From Paenibacillus pasadenensis DSM 19293 (lineage in GTDB: Bacteria > Bacillota > Bacilli > Paenibacillales > Paenibacillaceae), in assembly GCF_000422485.1 (NCBI RefSeq), contig NZ_KE383851.1:187976-251975 (forward strand): a stretch of DNA of 64,000 bases, given 5' to 3'. Of the stretch, positions 32,301 through 39,995 are shown in pieces. The position numbers and the translations under genes are program-made. The stretch's first letter is position 1. The number at the start of each line of letters is the position of its first letter. The notes beneath the pieces were generated by a model that worked only from the letters and a program-made list of their open reading frames with translations, made no database searches and had not been told where the DNA came from.

Positions 32301-35300
32301 ACTCTCGCCTCTTGTCCAAGGCAATAATCCTTATGACTGGAAAGCCAAGAAATGGAGCAAAGGAAGTCCGTATGATTATGTCATCAACCTGGGTCCATTT
32401 TCACGAAAAATGACATGGGAGCTCTCCGGTCCATACTTGTACGTCGTTCTTTCCTCTGTTGACGATGTCATCATTCGGCGTTACGATGCCGCAAACGGAA
32501 CCCTTCTTCAAGAAACGACCGTGCCATCCAATATGAACCGGTTCACGGACAAAGTGAACTGGAACTTCAAGGATTGGGTCATTCACTCCACGACTTCTGG
32601 AAACGGCGTTGTCTTGAAAATGGAGAGAGATTTCAGCTCTGGCGGCAAAGACAACTACCAGGTCGGGAGCGCGTACGCGCACTTTGTTTCGGTCAGCCCC
32701 AACATGACCCTTACAACGCTGGGTTCCATTCAACGGCAAATGAACCGACCGACCCCTTGGGATCTTGCCGATTATCCATACCGGGCCGCGCCGGAGATGT
32801 ACCTGGATCCCGAAGGAAACACCTACACCCTAGAAGGCTATGGGTATAAGCAAAACGAGTATCGGGACATGACCCTATTCTTCGATTTGACGATCAACAA
32901 ATACGACAAGAACATGAATCTCATCTGGAGCCGATACTTATCTGAGCCAGACCAGCAGATGGCGCTGAACTCCAATTCAATCGGCATGTTCGCAGGGGCG
33001 GGCGGCTATTACGGCTACAACCCGATGTGGATGAACACATTCGCAAACGAGCTTTATGTCGATGTTTATTTCATGGGAAGCGAGCCTTACCTCCCGACGC
33101 GAATAACAAAGGTCTTCAACATGAAGTCAGGTGCTACACTCCAGAATTTATCCAACTGGAATAACGCGACCTTCAACTGGGACGGATCTTCTCAGGGGAC
33201 AGACTTCTCTACTCGGACAGCCGATGGATACATCACGAACTCTACGCCGTACAATCAAGGAAACTGCACAGCCGACGGCCAAGTCTACAATCCGAGCGGT
33301 TCCTTGGTGATAAGCTATCGCGGCTGTACCTTCTTCCGCGAATACGTCGGGGATGGATCACTCTTCGCGTTGAAGCGAATCCCGAGAGAAAACTCCGAGC
33401 CGAATGCCATGATCTGGTTTACCTCTGGCGCTCCATCGACAACGCCGCTCGTCAAGCAGACGTTCACGAACGGCCAGTTCGTCTCGGACGTCTCGCTGAG
33501 CGACGCGGAAATGAAGTACAGCCAGCGCATGCTCGACGTTGATGTAGACCAAGAAGCGATGGGCTTCAGCTTCCGCATGCAAGACCCGCGAAACCGCTAT
33601 GCCGTGGAGTCGAATGGCCACTCGCTGGATCTTGTGAAATACGTGAATGGCAGCCGGACCGTGCTGCAGGCCGGCAGCTATCCGTTCGAATCGGACGTGA
33701 GCTATGGCTTCAAAGTGAAGACCGTCGGCAGCAAGATCGAGGTTTTCCTGAACAACATCCCGATCCTGTCGGCGACGGATGGCCAATTCCTCGAAGGCAA
33801 GTTCGGCTACTTCGCGAACAAGGCGTATGTCAGGTTCAGCGCCTTGACGTACAAGGCCGTCGACAGCAAAGTCGAATGGTCGGCCGACTACGCCATTTGG
33901 GATGAAGGAACGGCCAAGGCGGAAGTCCAGTACGACAGCATCCAGTTCCTCGATCCGGAGAACGATCCGAAGGCCGGCTCGTACCGCTGGAGCTTCGAGC
34001 ACACGCCGCGTTTCCTCAACAATCAGGGCCTTTCGGCGCTGCACGGAAAAACGTTCGAGAGCGAGCAGCTCGCCTTCGACAAAGTCGGGGATTACCTCGT
34101 GCAGCTGCGAGCCCAGGACGATCCGCATCCGGACTACCGGTATCCGGACAATCGATTCAGTGAATACCGCAAGGAGAGCAATCCGTTCGTAAAGAAAGTA
34201 ACGGTTCATCGCCGCCCGGTATCGCAGTATACGGTGACGCTATCCGGAGACGGAAAAGTCATCTGGACCGACAGCAGCTACGATCCGGATCGTTACGAAA
34301 GCCCGAGCAACTATTCGACCGAAGCAACCGGCATTGAATATCGGTTGACGCGAGGCATTCTGGAGAAGAAGTTCTACTACACGACGCCTTCGGGGGACAC
34401 CTTCTACGAAAAGCTCGTGACGCCGCAAGAAAAAGGCATGTACGAAATTGGGATGGCCGTAAAGGATGAGTACGGCGCATGGTCGGCCTACACCGTCAAG
34501 ACGCTCCATGTCACGGTGACGGGCGCGAACAATACGCCGCCAGTGCCTGGCTTCAACCAAAGCCATGTGAACACGTATCGAGGCGTGACGATCACGTTCG
34601 ACTCCACCGCATGGGACAAAGAGGACGGCGGCCGCGAGAACCTGCCGCATACGTGGTACTTGAGGAATCGGACGACGAACGGAGCCGAGACGATCGCAAG
34701 CGGCAGCCGGACGAGCTGGCAAAAGAGCTTTAGCACGATCGGCACCTTTGAAATCCGCCAGCGCGTCGAAGACTCGCTCGGTGCCGAAGCGCAAATCACC
34801 AAGACCGTGACGATTCACAACCAGATCCCGTCCGCTCAAATCACCGTGCCGGCGAGCTCCGATCCGAATCAGCCGACCAAACTGATCGAATTCAGGCCGC
34901 TTTTCCAGTGGAGCTACTGGGATGCAGACAGCGATGAACAGAGCCGGTATCAACTGAGGATTTATCGCTACGGCGGCGAATTGCTCCGGGATACGGACAT
35001 TCGGCCGGGCAAGGACCGCAGCTGGCGCCCTACGACCGACCTTCCGGAGAAGGTCAACCTGTACGTGCAGGTCCGCGCCTACGACGGCTTCGATTGGAGC
35101 GCCTGGAGTGCGCCGAAGTATTTCTATCTCGAGACGAATCGCCCGCCAGTGGCCGATTTCGACTGGACGCCGAGGCCGGTCTACGAAGGCGACCCGATCC
35201 AACTGCTCGACCGCTCGTCCGATCCGGACGGAGACGCGCTTACGGCGAAATGGACCGTGCTCGACCCGTCGGGCCGAACGAGCGTGCATGCGGCTCCGCC

Positions 35301-35802
35301 GCTCCTTGAACGGTCCTTGCCCGGCACCTATCAGGTGACGCTGACGGTCAGCGACGGCAAGGCGGAAGCGACGGCGGCGAAGCCGATCTCGGTCGTGCCG
35401 CTTGGACTGAGCGCCGATGTCGGCCATACGGCGGACTGGAAGGAAATCCATGACCGGCTCGGCCACGAGACGGCGCAGCATCCGAAGGAGTTTTATGCCG
35501 GAGAGAAGCTGATCGTGCAAGGCTATCCGGTCCCGGCTCCGGTGCTGCAGGTGACGGCGAGCTTGACGGCCGGAGGCGGGCTGGACGCACGCACCATCCT
35601 GAAGCCGGTGACGGCCGATCGCCATTATGCGGGCGAGCTGCATGACGAGCGGTGGGCGCATTTGACGGATGGACTGTCCAAGGGCGACTATACGATCCGC
35701 TTCGAGGTGGTGTACCGCAACGGCACGCGCAAGACGGCGGACGTGCCGATCCGCATCATCGGCTCGGCGCTCGGCGCCGCGGGTGTGCACCGCAAGCAAT
35801 AA
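29314..35802 (+). CDS. Giant secreted multidomain protein with CARDB and PKD domains
   Basis: A 2,162-residue extracellular protein. The signal peptide covers residues 1-34. An N-terminal domain (35-295) is unrecognised. A CARDB domain (about 300-406: KPDLVADNI, ASETNNTVDG) is followed by a Pro-rich linker (PTPTPPPP), then several Ig-like/PKD-like units with DPDGD motifs. About 850-1390 looks like a repeat-rich, possibly propeller-like region. A LamG/concanavalin-like domain lies near 1395-1535 (FSFRMQDPRNRYAV). PKD units follow near 1741-1835 and 1945-2030 (PPVADFDWTP, SSDPDGDAL), with a fibronectin-like domain between them. It has no anchor of its own; the coupled SLH protein upstream may tether it. 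GC rises along the gene, from AT-rich at the start to high GC at the end. Confidence 0.85.
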   Translation: MKSKISVMLLLALLMPLFEVFSFPPNSIAEAAEATNCKSTTITGNGGGLHNSDIIEGLKTATVKKSGCKVKSWSFEINGNQKGQLGTYDEGSGQIALPPVNGVPVELTGQRESRMYYDIWRKSDGKGWTIQVGDTPSYTFIADSSTYQNGVSQYPGAIPEKDSSGQTIDSRLRYTDGSAAAWSDELGVPDFYRKDKKTTDRVPTDKIKLSSVKVIEAESLGFHEVTAKGNGKPGYGYVKVKLQLNATNNINGVHWIALSGSSGNVQGRRYEPINTETTWAALTYEISYSVNVIYDPIDNSKPDLVADNIRSSGKIEIGKPMTFTADYHNDGVDINKAFTVNVKDVGTGTVLKSESVPSMKAGASRSLTFSSTFTSNAPKTFRLTVDSANTIDEASETNNTVDGTFSPGEAPTPTPPPPSKDFGGNFDVTPPSIDYGDSFTLRPKDPEFEQCKYLRHMYTFKRGSREGVTGWFHSWSDTTIERKDYPSAISTGTHQVYMTLITDCGQKEIGPRPLEVKNPPNNRPPSGKAAFVRPSNPTVPVTSVVEGETMYLIVLHDPSIPSPFDPDGDEVTFDGFDFANGNSAWIKSLKGRYPEGSWGMYEIRMDTPGVHTVKGTLRDPFGATGEVSAFINVQSKGPIPIIKCPDEVIENHYIPDALFDSSKSYSPVFAAIDHSQDEWIGRQSSYVNGTQQNITVEVQLNVYDVEGRKSEQPARCTIIVKPDLPPIAKLDVPKLGIRNEPNVILNKSFSPDGDQIVSAIYRFKYDALNNGFQDDAWQTIVGSKEKVSFTAPKVGKYLFWTEVTDDFNLKDNTDDEPIESYTLNIVNNAPEVSFDLKGKNPQPDLDASTTIRPEKMITWPVYVTNTNETVFDRSRLWSVDGGSLIGGDAKNFGDAQNNTYSFMRYGGEVELINGTKPNNGFGANALSPWRALTNTAYFNDYLADENGRQIEAYSISYTQYNEIPKVRSNKKHVIFSISNYSNYQGKMKIYGLNPKKLSPLVQGNNPYDWKAKKWSKGSPYDYVINLGPFSRKMTWELSGPYLYVVLSSVDDVIIRRYDAANGTLLQETTVPSNMNRFTDKVNWNFKDWVIHSTTSGNGVVLKMERDFSSGGKDNYQVGSAYAHFVSVSPNMTLTTLGSIQRQMNRPTPWDLADYPYRAAPEMYLDPEGNTYTLEGYGYKQNEYRDMTLFFDLTINKYDKNMNLIWSRYLSEPDQQMALNSNSIGMFAGAGGYYGYNPMWMNTFANELYVDVYFMGSEPYLPTRITKVFNMKSGATLQNLSNWNNATFNWDGSSQGTDFSTRTADGYITNSTPYNQGNCTADGQVYNPSGSLVISYRGCTFFREYVGDGSLFALKRIPRENSEPNAMIWFTSGAPSTTPLVKQTFTNGQFVSDVSLSDAEMKYSQRMLDVDVDQEAMGFSFRMQDPRNRYAVESNGHSLDLVKYVNGSRTVLQAGSYPFESDVSYGFKVKTVGSKIEVFLNNIPILSATDGQFLEGKFGYFANKAYVRFSALTYKAVDSKVEWSADYAIWDEGTAKAEVQYDSIQFLDPENDPKAGSYRWSFEHTPRFLNNQGLSALHGKTFESEQLAFDKVGDYLVQLRAQDDPHPDYRYPDNRFSEYRKESNPFVKKVTVHRRPVSQYTVTLSGDGKVIWTDSSYDPDRYESPSNYSTEATGIEYRLTRGILEKKFYYTTPSGDTFYEKLVTPQEKGMYEIGMAVKDEYGAWSAYTVKTLHVTVTGANNTPPVPGFNQSHVNTYRGVTITFDSTAWDKEDGGRENLPHTWYLRNRTTNGAETIASGSRTSWQKSFSTIGTFEIRQRVEDSLGAEAQITKTVTIHNQIPSAQITVPASSDPNQPTKLIEFRPLFQWSYWDADSDEQSRYQLRIYRYGGELLRDTDIRPGKDRSWRPTTDLPEKVNLYVQVRAYDGFDWSAWSAPKYFYLETNRPPVADFDWTPRPVYEGDPIQLLDRSSDPDGDALTAKWTVLDPSGRTSVHAAPPLLERSLPGTYQVTLTVSDGKAEATAAKPISVVPLGLSADVGHTADWKEIHDRLGHETAQHPKEFYAGEKLIVQGYPVPAPVLQVTASLTAGGGLDARTILKPVTADRHYAGELHDERWAHLTDGLSKGDYTIRFEVVYRNGTRKTADVPIRIIGSALGAAGVHRKQ

Positions 35803-35881
35803 CGGCGTCAAACTGGACTCGCCGCAGCGGACCTGGATCAGCGGAGGAGCTTGGCGTCGAACGACCGGACCGTCGAAAAAA

Positions 35882-35942
35882 CCTGGCCGCATCCGTGAAA
35901 AAAGCCTGGCCGCATCCGTGCATGCACGGATGCGGCCAGGCT
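35882..35942. terminator. Terminator palindrome with a duplicated left arm
   Basis: A near-perfect 40-base palindrome spans 35903-35942 (AGCCTGGCCGCATCCGTG and its complement). The left arm, CCTGGCCGCATCCGTG, also occurs directly upstream at 35882-35897, so the right arm can pair with either copy. It lies between the PKD gene (plus) and comJ (minus). An AAAAAA run separates the two left arms and would give a U-tract on the minus strand. Confidence 0.8.
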
Positions 35943-35947
35943 CATGT

Positions 35948-36433
35948 TCAAACGGCCGCCTCCGCGGCCAGGACCAGCTCGGCAGGCGGGTCGAGCTCCT
36001 CGTCCTGCCGGACGATGCGAGCCGCCGGCGACTCCGCCGGGGCGAAGGCGAGCCGATAGCGGCCGGGGCCATCGCCGTCGCCCGCCGGCTCGAACGCTTC
36101 GAACTGAAGCTCGTACAAGCCGGCGGGCAGCTCGGCTGCCAGCGTTTCCGACAGGATGCTGCTGACCGCGATGCCGCTGCCGTCCGCGCGGAACGGCACG
36201 ACGATGACGCGGACCGCGTCGGCTGCCGGCTCGGGCAGCCTCTCGTCAAGCTCCAGCTCGACGAGGCTGCGGACATCGCCGAGCGTGCCGAACGAGACGC
36301 TGCCCTCGCGCCAGGCAAAGCCTTGGCCGACATGCTCGTCCGTCCAGTCGGAATAAGGATGCTCCTCGCTGCGGTTGTACGCCGCGAGCTGAGAGTAGGA
36401 TACGAGCAGCTCGGTCGTGCCCAATCGGGTCAT
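35948..36433 (-). CDS. comJ: ComJ (Nin)-like inhibitor of the competence nuclease
   Basis: A 161-residue soluble protein that matches Bacillus ComJ/Nin in order of motifs: ELLVSYSQ near the start, then SDWTDEHVGQGFA and SVSFGT, a middle segment with VVPFRADGSGIAVSSILSE, and LPAGLYELQFEAF. In Bacillus, Nin binds and inhibits the DNA-entry nuclease NucA. This protein is about 30 residues longer at the C-terminus than the usual 132. The ATG at 36433 has AAAGGAGAG upstream. It follows the nucA-like gene by 87 bases on the same strand, the same order as the Bacillus nucA-nin operon. Confidence 0.88.
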   Translation of the reverse strand: MTRLGTTELLVSYSQLAAYNRSEEHPYSDWTDEHVGQGFAWREGSVSFGTLGDVRSLVELELDERLPEPAADAVRVIVVPFRADGSGIAVSSILSETLAAELPAGLYELQFEAFEPAGDGDGPGRYRLAFAPAESPAARIVRQDEELDPPAELVLAAEAAV

Positions 36434-36520
36434 GCGGCATCTCTCCTTTTTCAACCGGTTGAATGCGCCGGAATCGGGTAGCTTCAGTATAGCCGATCCG
36501 CCGGACGCGGAGAAGGCTCG

Positions 36521-36952
36521 TCAGCTGCCGTAGGACATGACAAACTTGATCCGCTTGCCGTTCGCGTACGAGGAAAGCTGGTTGCCGACCCATGCCCCTG
36601 CGCCGCGGTTGTCGGAGGACGGCACGTAGCGCACGTCCGCGCCTGCACCGCCTTCGTCGCACATCGCCATCGGCCATTCGTCGCGGTCGTAGCCGCTTTT
36701 GGTCGGGATGCCCTTGAGCGACTCCTTGCGGTTCGCGTCCGCGCCGGCCCGATCGATCGTGCAGATCGCCGAATGCCCGTCCGCGATCGCGTCGCGGATA
36801 TGATCGCCGGTCAGCGGGTAGCGGTCGAACGGAAAATAAATGACGGCGTCATAGCCGGCTGCCGCCTCGGTCCGGACGGAAGCGCCCGGAAACAGCGCCG
36901 CCATAAAGGCGAGCATCGCGACAAGTCCCCAGCCAAGCTTGCGTTTCCACAT
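36521..36952 (-). CDS. nucA: NucA/NucB-type extracellular or membrane-anchored DNase
   Basis: A 143-residue nuclease. Residues 8-24 are a hydrophobic signal or anchor helix. The catalytic domain carries the family motifs: FDRYP at 42-46, CTIDRAGA near 64, [12 protein letters not shown] at 88-98 and [12 protein letters not shown] near 115-126. The Asp-Arg-Asp-Glu-Trp cluster is the nuclease centre. In Bacillus NucA nicks incoming DNA during competence and NucB acts in sporulation; the partner comJ gene points to the NucA role. The ATG at 36952 follows GGGAGG. The gene is divergent from a sensor kinase 242 bases away. Confidence 0.92.
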   Translation of the reverse strand: MWKRKLGWGLVAMLAFMAALFPGASVRTEAAAGYDAVIYFPFDRYPLTGDHIRDAIADGHSAICTIDRAGADANRKESLKGIPTKSGYDRDEWPMAMCDEGGAGADVRYVPSSDNRGAGAWVGNQLSSYANGKRIKFVMSYGS

Positions 36953-37194
36953 AAAAATCCCTCCCAGTCGAATTGGAATCATCCGCGGCGGCTGAGGACT
37001 GAACATCGGTTTAACCGCGCCTGAACGTTCGCTCAAGAGTATAGAGGGCAAAGGCCGGATTGTACATTTAACATTGTGTAAAAACCGCCGCTGTCCGTGC
37101 CTATGACTTTAGGCCCATCCCTGCTGGCGGCGCGCTGCCGTATAATCGGAGCGAAAGGAATCGGGCTTTTTGGCCAGCAATGGAGGACGCTAGC

Positions 37195-38667
37195 TTGACG
37201 ATCCTGTATCTGTTCATGTTCCTGTCGCTATGGACGCTGGGACTGACGTTCCTTGCCTTCAACTTCCGCCGCAATTTCTGGATCGCGCTGACGATGCTGA
37301 GCGGCGGCATGTCCAGCTGCGCCTTCTCCATCCATCTGACGATCCTTCCGCGCCTCCAGCCGCTCGGCTGGCTGACGCCGGACGTCGAGACGATCCTCTA
37401 TCAGGCGAGCGTCTTCATGATGACCGTCTATCTGTACCTTTTTCCCGCGATCACCTCGCTCGGCGCGCTCTGGATGGGCGGCATCGAGTCCCGCCGCGCG
37501 CGTCACCTGCTTGCGTCCGCGCTGCTGCTGCCCGCCGTCCTGAACCTGCTGCGCCATCTCGAGCGGGAGCCGTGGAACGTCTTCGCCTTCGAGGAGCAGC
37601 GCCTGCTTGTCGGCTTCTATCTCGCTGCGGCCGTGTTTTTCTTCTTCCTCGCCTACTGGCGGGACGGCAGCATGTACAGCCTGAGCAACAAGAAACGCGT
37701 CGCCTGGCTGTTCTCCGCGGCGGTCGTCTGGGCGTACGTGACCGACTTCCTCGGCATGAAGCGGCTGGAGCTCCGCATGTGGGATTTCCGCCTGGAAAGC
37801 AACAACCTGTGGCAGCTGAACGTCATCATGATTTTCAGCCTCGTCGGGGCCATCCTGTACCAGCTCATCCGCAACGGCTTCCTCGGCATCAAGCTGCGCA
37901 TCGAGCGCGAGCGCCGCAGCTACTCGCTGCGCGCGATCACGATGGGCGTGTCGATCCTGAACCACTCGATCAAGAACGAGATTCAAAAAATCGACTACTT
38001 GACGGAAAAGGCGGCCGGACAGCTGGAAAACGGGGAGGCGGAGCGGTCGAAGGAATCGCTGCGGCAGATCGGCGGCGTCACCTCGCATCTGCTCTCCATG
38101 GTGGAGAGCATCCGTGAAAAGTCGGACGAGATCGTCCTGCGCGAAGCCGCCGTCGATGTGCGGGAAATGCTGGAGGGCGCGCTCGGGCCGATGCGGCCTC
38201 AGCTGGCAGGTCGCGGGACGAGGCTCGAGTCGAGCGTGGAGGACGGGGAGCTGAGAGGCGATCGGATGCATCTGCTGGAGACGGTGTCGAACCTGCTGCA
38301 AAATGCCGCCGATGCGGCGAAGGGCAAGGAAGGGACCATCTCGGTGCGCGCCTTTTCGACGCGCAAGCGGTTCATCGTCGAGGTGCGCGACGACGGCGCG
38401 GGCATCGATCCCGAGCATGCGCCGCGCATCATGGAGCCGTTCTACACGACCAAAAGAAACGCGTCCAACCACGGGCTGGGCCTGTCCTATTGCGCGCAGG
38501 TCGCCCAGAAGCACGGCGGAGCGATCGTCTTTCCGCCTGTCGAGCCGGGCAGCGGGACGATCGTGCAGCTGCAGCTGCCGGCATCCCGATTCCGCGCGAG
38601 GCCGCCGCTCGCCGCCGCGGAGCAGGCGCGGCATGCCTCCTCGCCGTCCGCCGCAAGCGAGGGCTGA
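37195..38667 (+). CDS. Seven-helix membrane sensor histidine kinase
   Basis: About 490 residues. The start is taken as TTG at 37195 because GGAGG lies eight bases before it; an in-frame ATG at 37180 would place this ribosome binding site inside the gene. Residues 1-225 contain seven hydrophobic helices. Then follows a dimerisation helix with a phospho-acceptor His (about residue 257) in LNHSIKNEI, of the HPK-type seen in sporulation-like and citrate-type kinases. The HATPase domain (about 360-470) has NLLQNAADA, DDGAGI and NHGLGLSYC. The signal is unknown. A NarL-type regulator gene lies convergently 34 bases downstream, a likely but oddly oriented partner. Confidence 0.88.
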   Translation: MTILYLFMFLSLWTLGLTFLAFNFRRNFWIALTMLSGGMSSCAFSIHLTILPRLQPLGWLTPDVETILYQASVFMMTVYLYLFPAITSLGALWMGGIESRRARHLLASALLLPAVLNLLRHLEREPWNVFAFEEQRLLVGFYLAAAVFFFFLAYWRDGSMYSLSNKKRVAWLFSAAVVWAYVTDFLGMKRLELRMWDFRLESNNLWQLNVIMIFSLVGAILYQLIRNGFLGIKLRIERERRSYSLRAITMGVSILNHSIKNEIQKIDYLTEKAAGQLENGEAERSKESLRQIGGVTSHLLSMVESIREKSDEIVLREAAVDVREMLEGALGPMRPQLAGRGTRLESSVEDGELRGDRMHLLETVSNLLQNAADAAKGKEGTISVRAFSTRKRFIVEVRDDGAGIDPEHAPRIMEPFYTTKRNASNHGLGLSYCAQVAQKHGGAIVFPPVEPGSGTIVQLQLPASRFRARPPLAAAEQARHASSPSAASEG

Positions 38668-38701
38668 CGCCGCAAGCCTGCGCCAGCCGGCATGCGCGGG
38701 C

Positions 38702-39325
38702 TCAATCATGCTCGTCGTCCGCCGCGCGCGAGGGCTGATGGAGCCGGAACGGCAGCAGCTTGCTGCGGATGCTTTTGATCTGGGACTTGATCGTATGGGC
38801 GGACTTGTACAGCCGGTCGGAAATCTGCTGCCGGCTCAGCCCCGCCCGACGCAGCTCGTACACCTCGCGCTCGGTCGGCGTCAGCTCCATCAGCTGCAGC
38901 TCGGCCCGCATCGCGCCGGCTGCGTCCGCGTGGATCTGCGCGGCGCCCGCGGCGGCTTCCCGGATCGCGCGGACGATATCCTTGCAGCTCTGCTTGGTCA
39001 TATAGTTCACCGCTCCGAGCTGCAGCGATTTCAGGATGATCGAGCTTTCCTTGAGCGACGTCAGCATGATGACCTTGACGTCGCGCTCGCCGACGATCGG
39101 CCACAGCTCCTGCACCGCCTCCAGTCCGTCGAGCTTGTTGCCCGACAGATTGATGTCCATCAGCACCACGTCCAGAGCCCTGTCAAGCGCTGCCGCTTGC
39201 AGGGCTTCTTCTTTGCTTCCGCAGACGGCGGCGACCTCGATATCCGCTTCGGCGGCCAGATCGGAGCTGATGTTTTCCTGCCAGAACGGATCGTCCTCCA
39301 CCAGCATGACGCGTATGCGGCGCAT
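38702..39325 (-). CDS. NarL/FixJ-family response regulator
   Basis: A 207-residue regulator: receiver domain with acidic pocket EDD at 10-12, phospho-acceptor Asp57 in VLMDINL, and Lys in MTKQ; then a LuxR-type helix-turn-helix (about 150-200) with LTPTEREVYELRRAGLSRQQI and HTIKSQIKSIRSKL. It is convergent with the histidine kinase and divergent from the tail operon, so its own promoter faces that of the tail genes. GGAGGCGG precedes the ATG. Control of the tail operon by this regulator is an attractive inference from layout only. Confidence 0.9.
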   Translation of the reverse strand: MRRIRVMLVEDDPFWQENISSDLAAEADIEVAAVCGSKEEALQAAALDRALDVVLMDINLSGNKLDGLEAVQELWPIVGERDVKVIMLTSLKESSIILKSLQLGAVNYMTKQSCKDIVRAIREAAAGAAQIHADAAGAMRAELQLMELTPTEREVYELRRAGLSRQQISDRLYKSAHTIKSQIKSIRSKLLPFRLHQPSRAADDEHD

Positions 39326-39384
39326 GCGGACCGCCTCCTCCGAGCCTGTTTTTCATGGAGTATATCAAGTCCCGCCTCAGCTGA

Positions 39385-39511
39385 ACAGGGCGAACTTCCA
39401 TCATCCCCCCGCTGAACATCCGTTCCGAGGCCGGGTGATAAAAGTTCATCCTCCCCCGTCCCCCCTCGGCGCTCCTATAATCCAGGTTGTGCCCGAAAGG
39501 AGGAGAGAGCG
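39385..39511 (+). promoter_or_regulatory. Candidate activated promoter of the tail operon
   Basis: A perfect TATAAT at 39476-39481 lies 31 bases before the putative first codon, without a -35 box, as in activator-dependent promoters. Upstream are two kinds of direct repeat: CTGAACA at 39381 and 39412 (31 bases apart), and CATCATCCCCCCG (39399-39411) with CATCCTCCCCCG (39448-39459), about 49 bases apart. AAAGGAGG at 39496-39503 is the ribosome binding site. Confidence 0.45.
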
Positions 39512-39952
39512 ATCACGATCACGGCGGACATCGAGGCCATCTGCGCCTGGATCAAGGGGCTTGAGCCGAATGCGGCGATCAGCCGGCACGAGCCTCCGGC
39601 CGAGCCGGCTCACGGAGACTGGACGGTGGCGCTGCTGGCGGAAGAGCGGCGGCTCGACATGGCGCATGCCGTCGCGGCGGAGCGCAGCTATGCCGTCGCC
39701 TGCTACCGCTCGAGCGCCGGGGAGGCGGTGCTGGCGCTCGAGGCGCTGATCGCCTCGCCGAGGCCGGCGTCCGGTGAGGAAGCGACCGTCGTGCGCGGGC
39801 TGGCCTTGGCGAGGCTCGGACAGTCGGAGCGGCTCGAAGGCGGCCTGCATCGCTGCAGCTGCCAGCTGCAGGGCACCGTGCGCGAGCGGCTGGAGCTGCC
39901 GGCAGCTCCGAAAATGAAGAAGCTTCATCTGAACGACAGCCGGGAAGGCTGA
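39512..39952 (+). CDS. Probable tail terminator-like protein, unusual start
   Basis: First gene of the tail cluster, just before the sheath gene, the position of the XkdJ-type tail terminator in PBSX. From ATC at 39512 the frame encodes 146 residues: an N-terminal helix (DIEAICAWIKG), a strand pair (TVALLAEERRLDMAH, SYAVACYRS) and a second helix (VLALEALIAS). No ATG, GTG or TTG lies at the strong ribosome binding site AAAGGAGG; eight bases after it the codon is ATC, and five bases after it is GCG. An internal GTG at 39626 with a GGAG eight bases upstream would give 108 residues but lose the first helix. The family call rests on position and predicted shape. Confidence 0.55.
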   Translation: MTITADIEAICAWIKGLEPNAAISRHEPPAEPAHGDWTVALLAEERRLDMAHAVAAERSYAVACYRSSAGEAVLALEALIASPRPASGEEATVVRGLALARLGQSERLEGGLHRCSCQLQGTVRERLELPAAPKMKKLHLNDSREG

Positions 39953-39995
39953 GCAGCACCGAACAAGCAAATCGAAGGAAAAGGTGGCGACGAAC

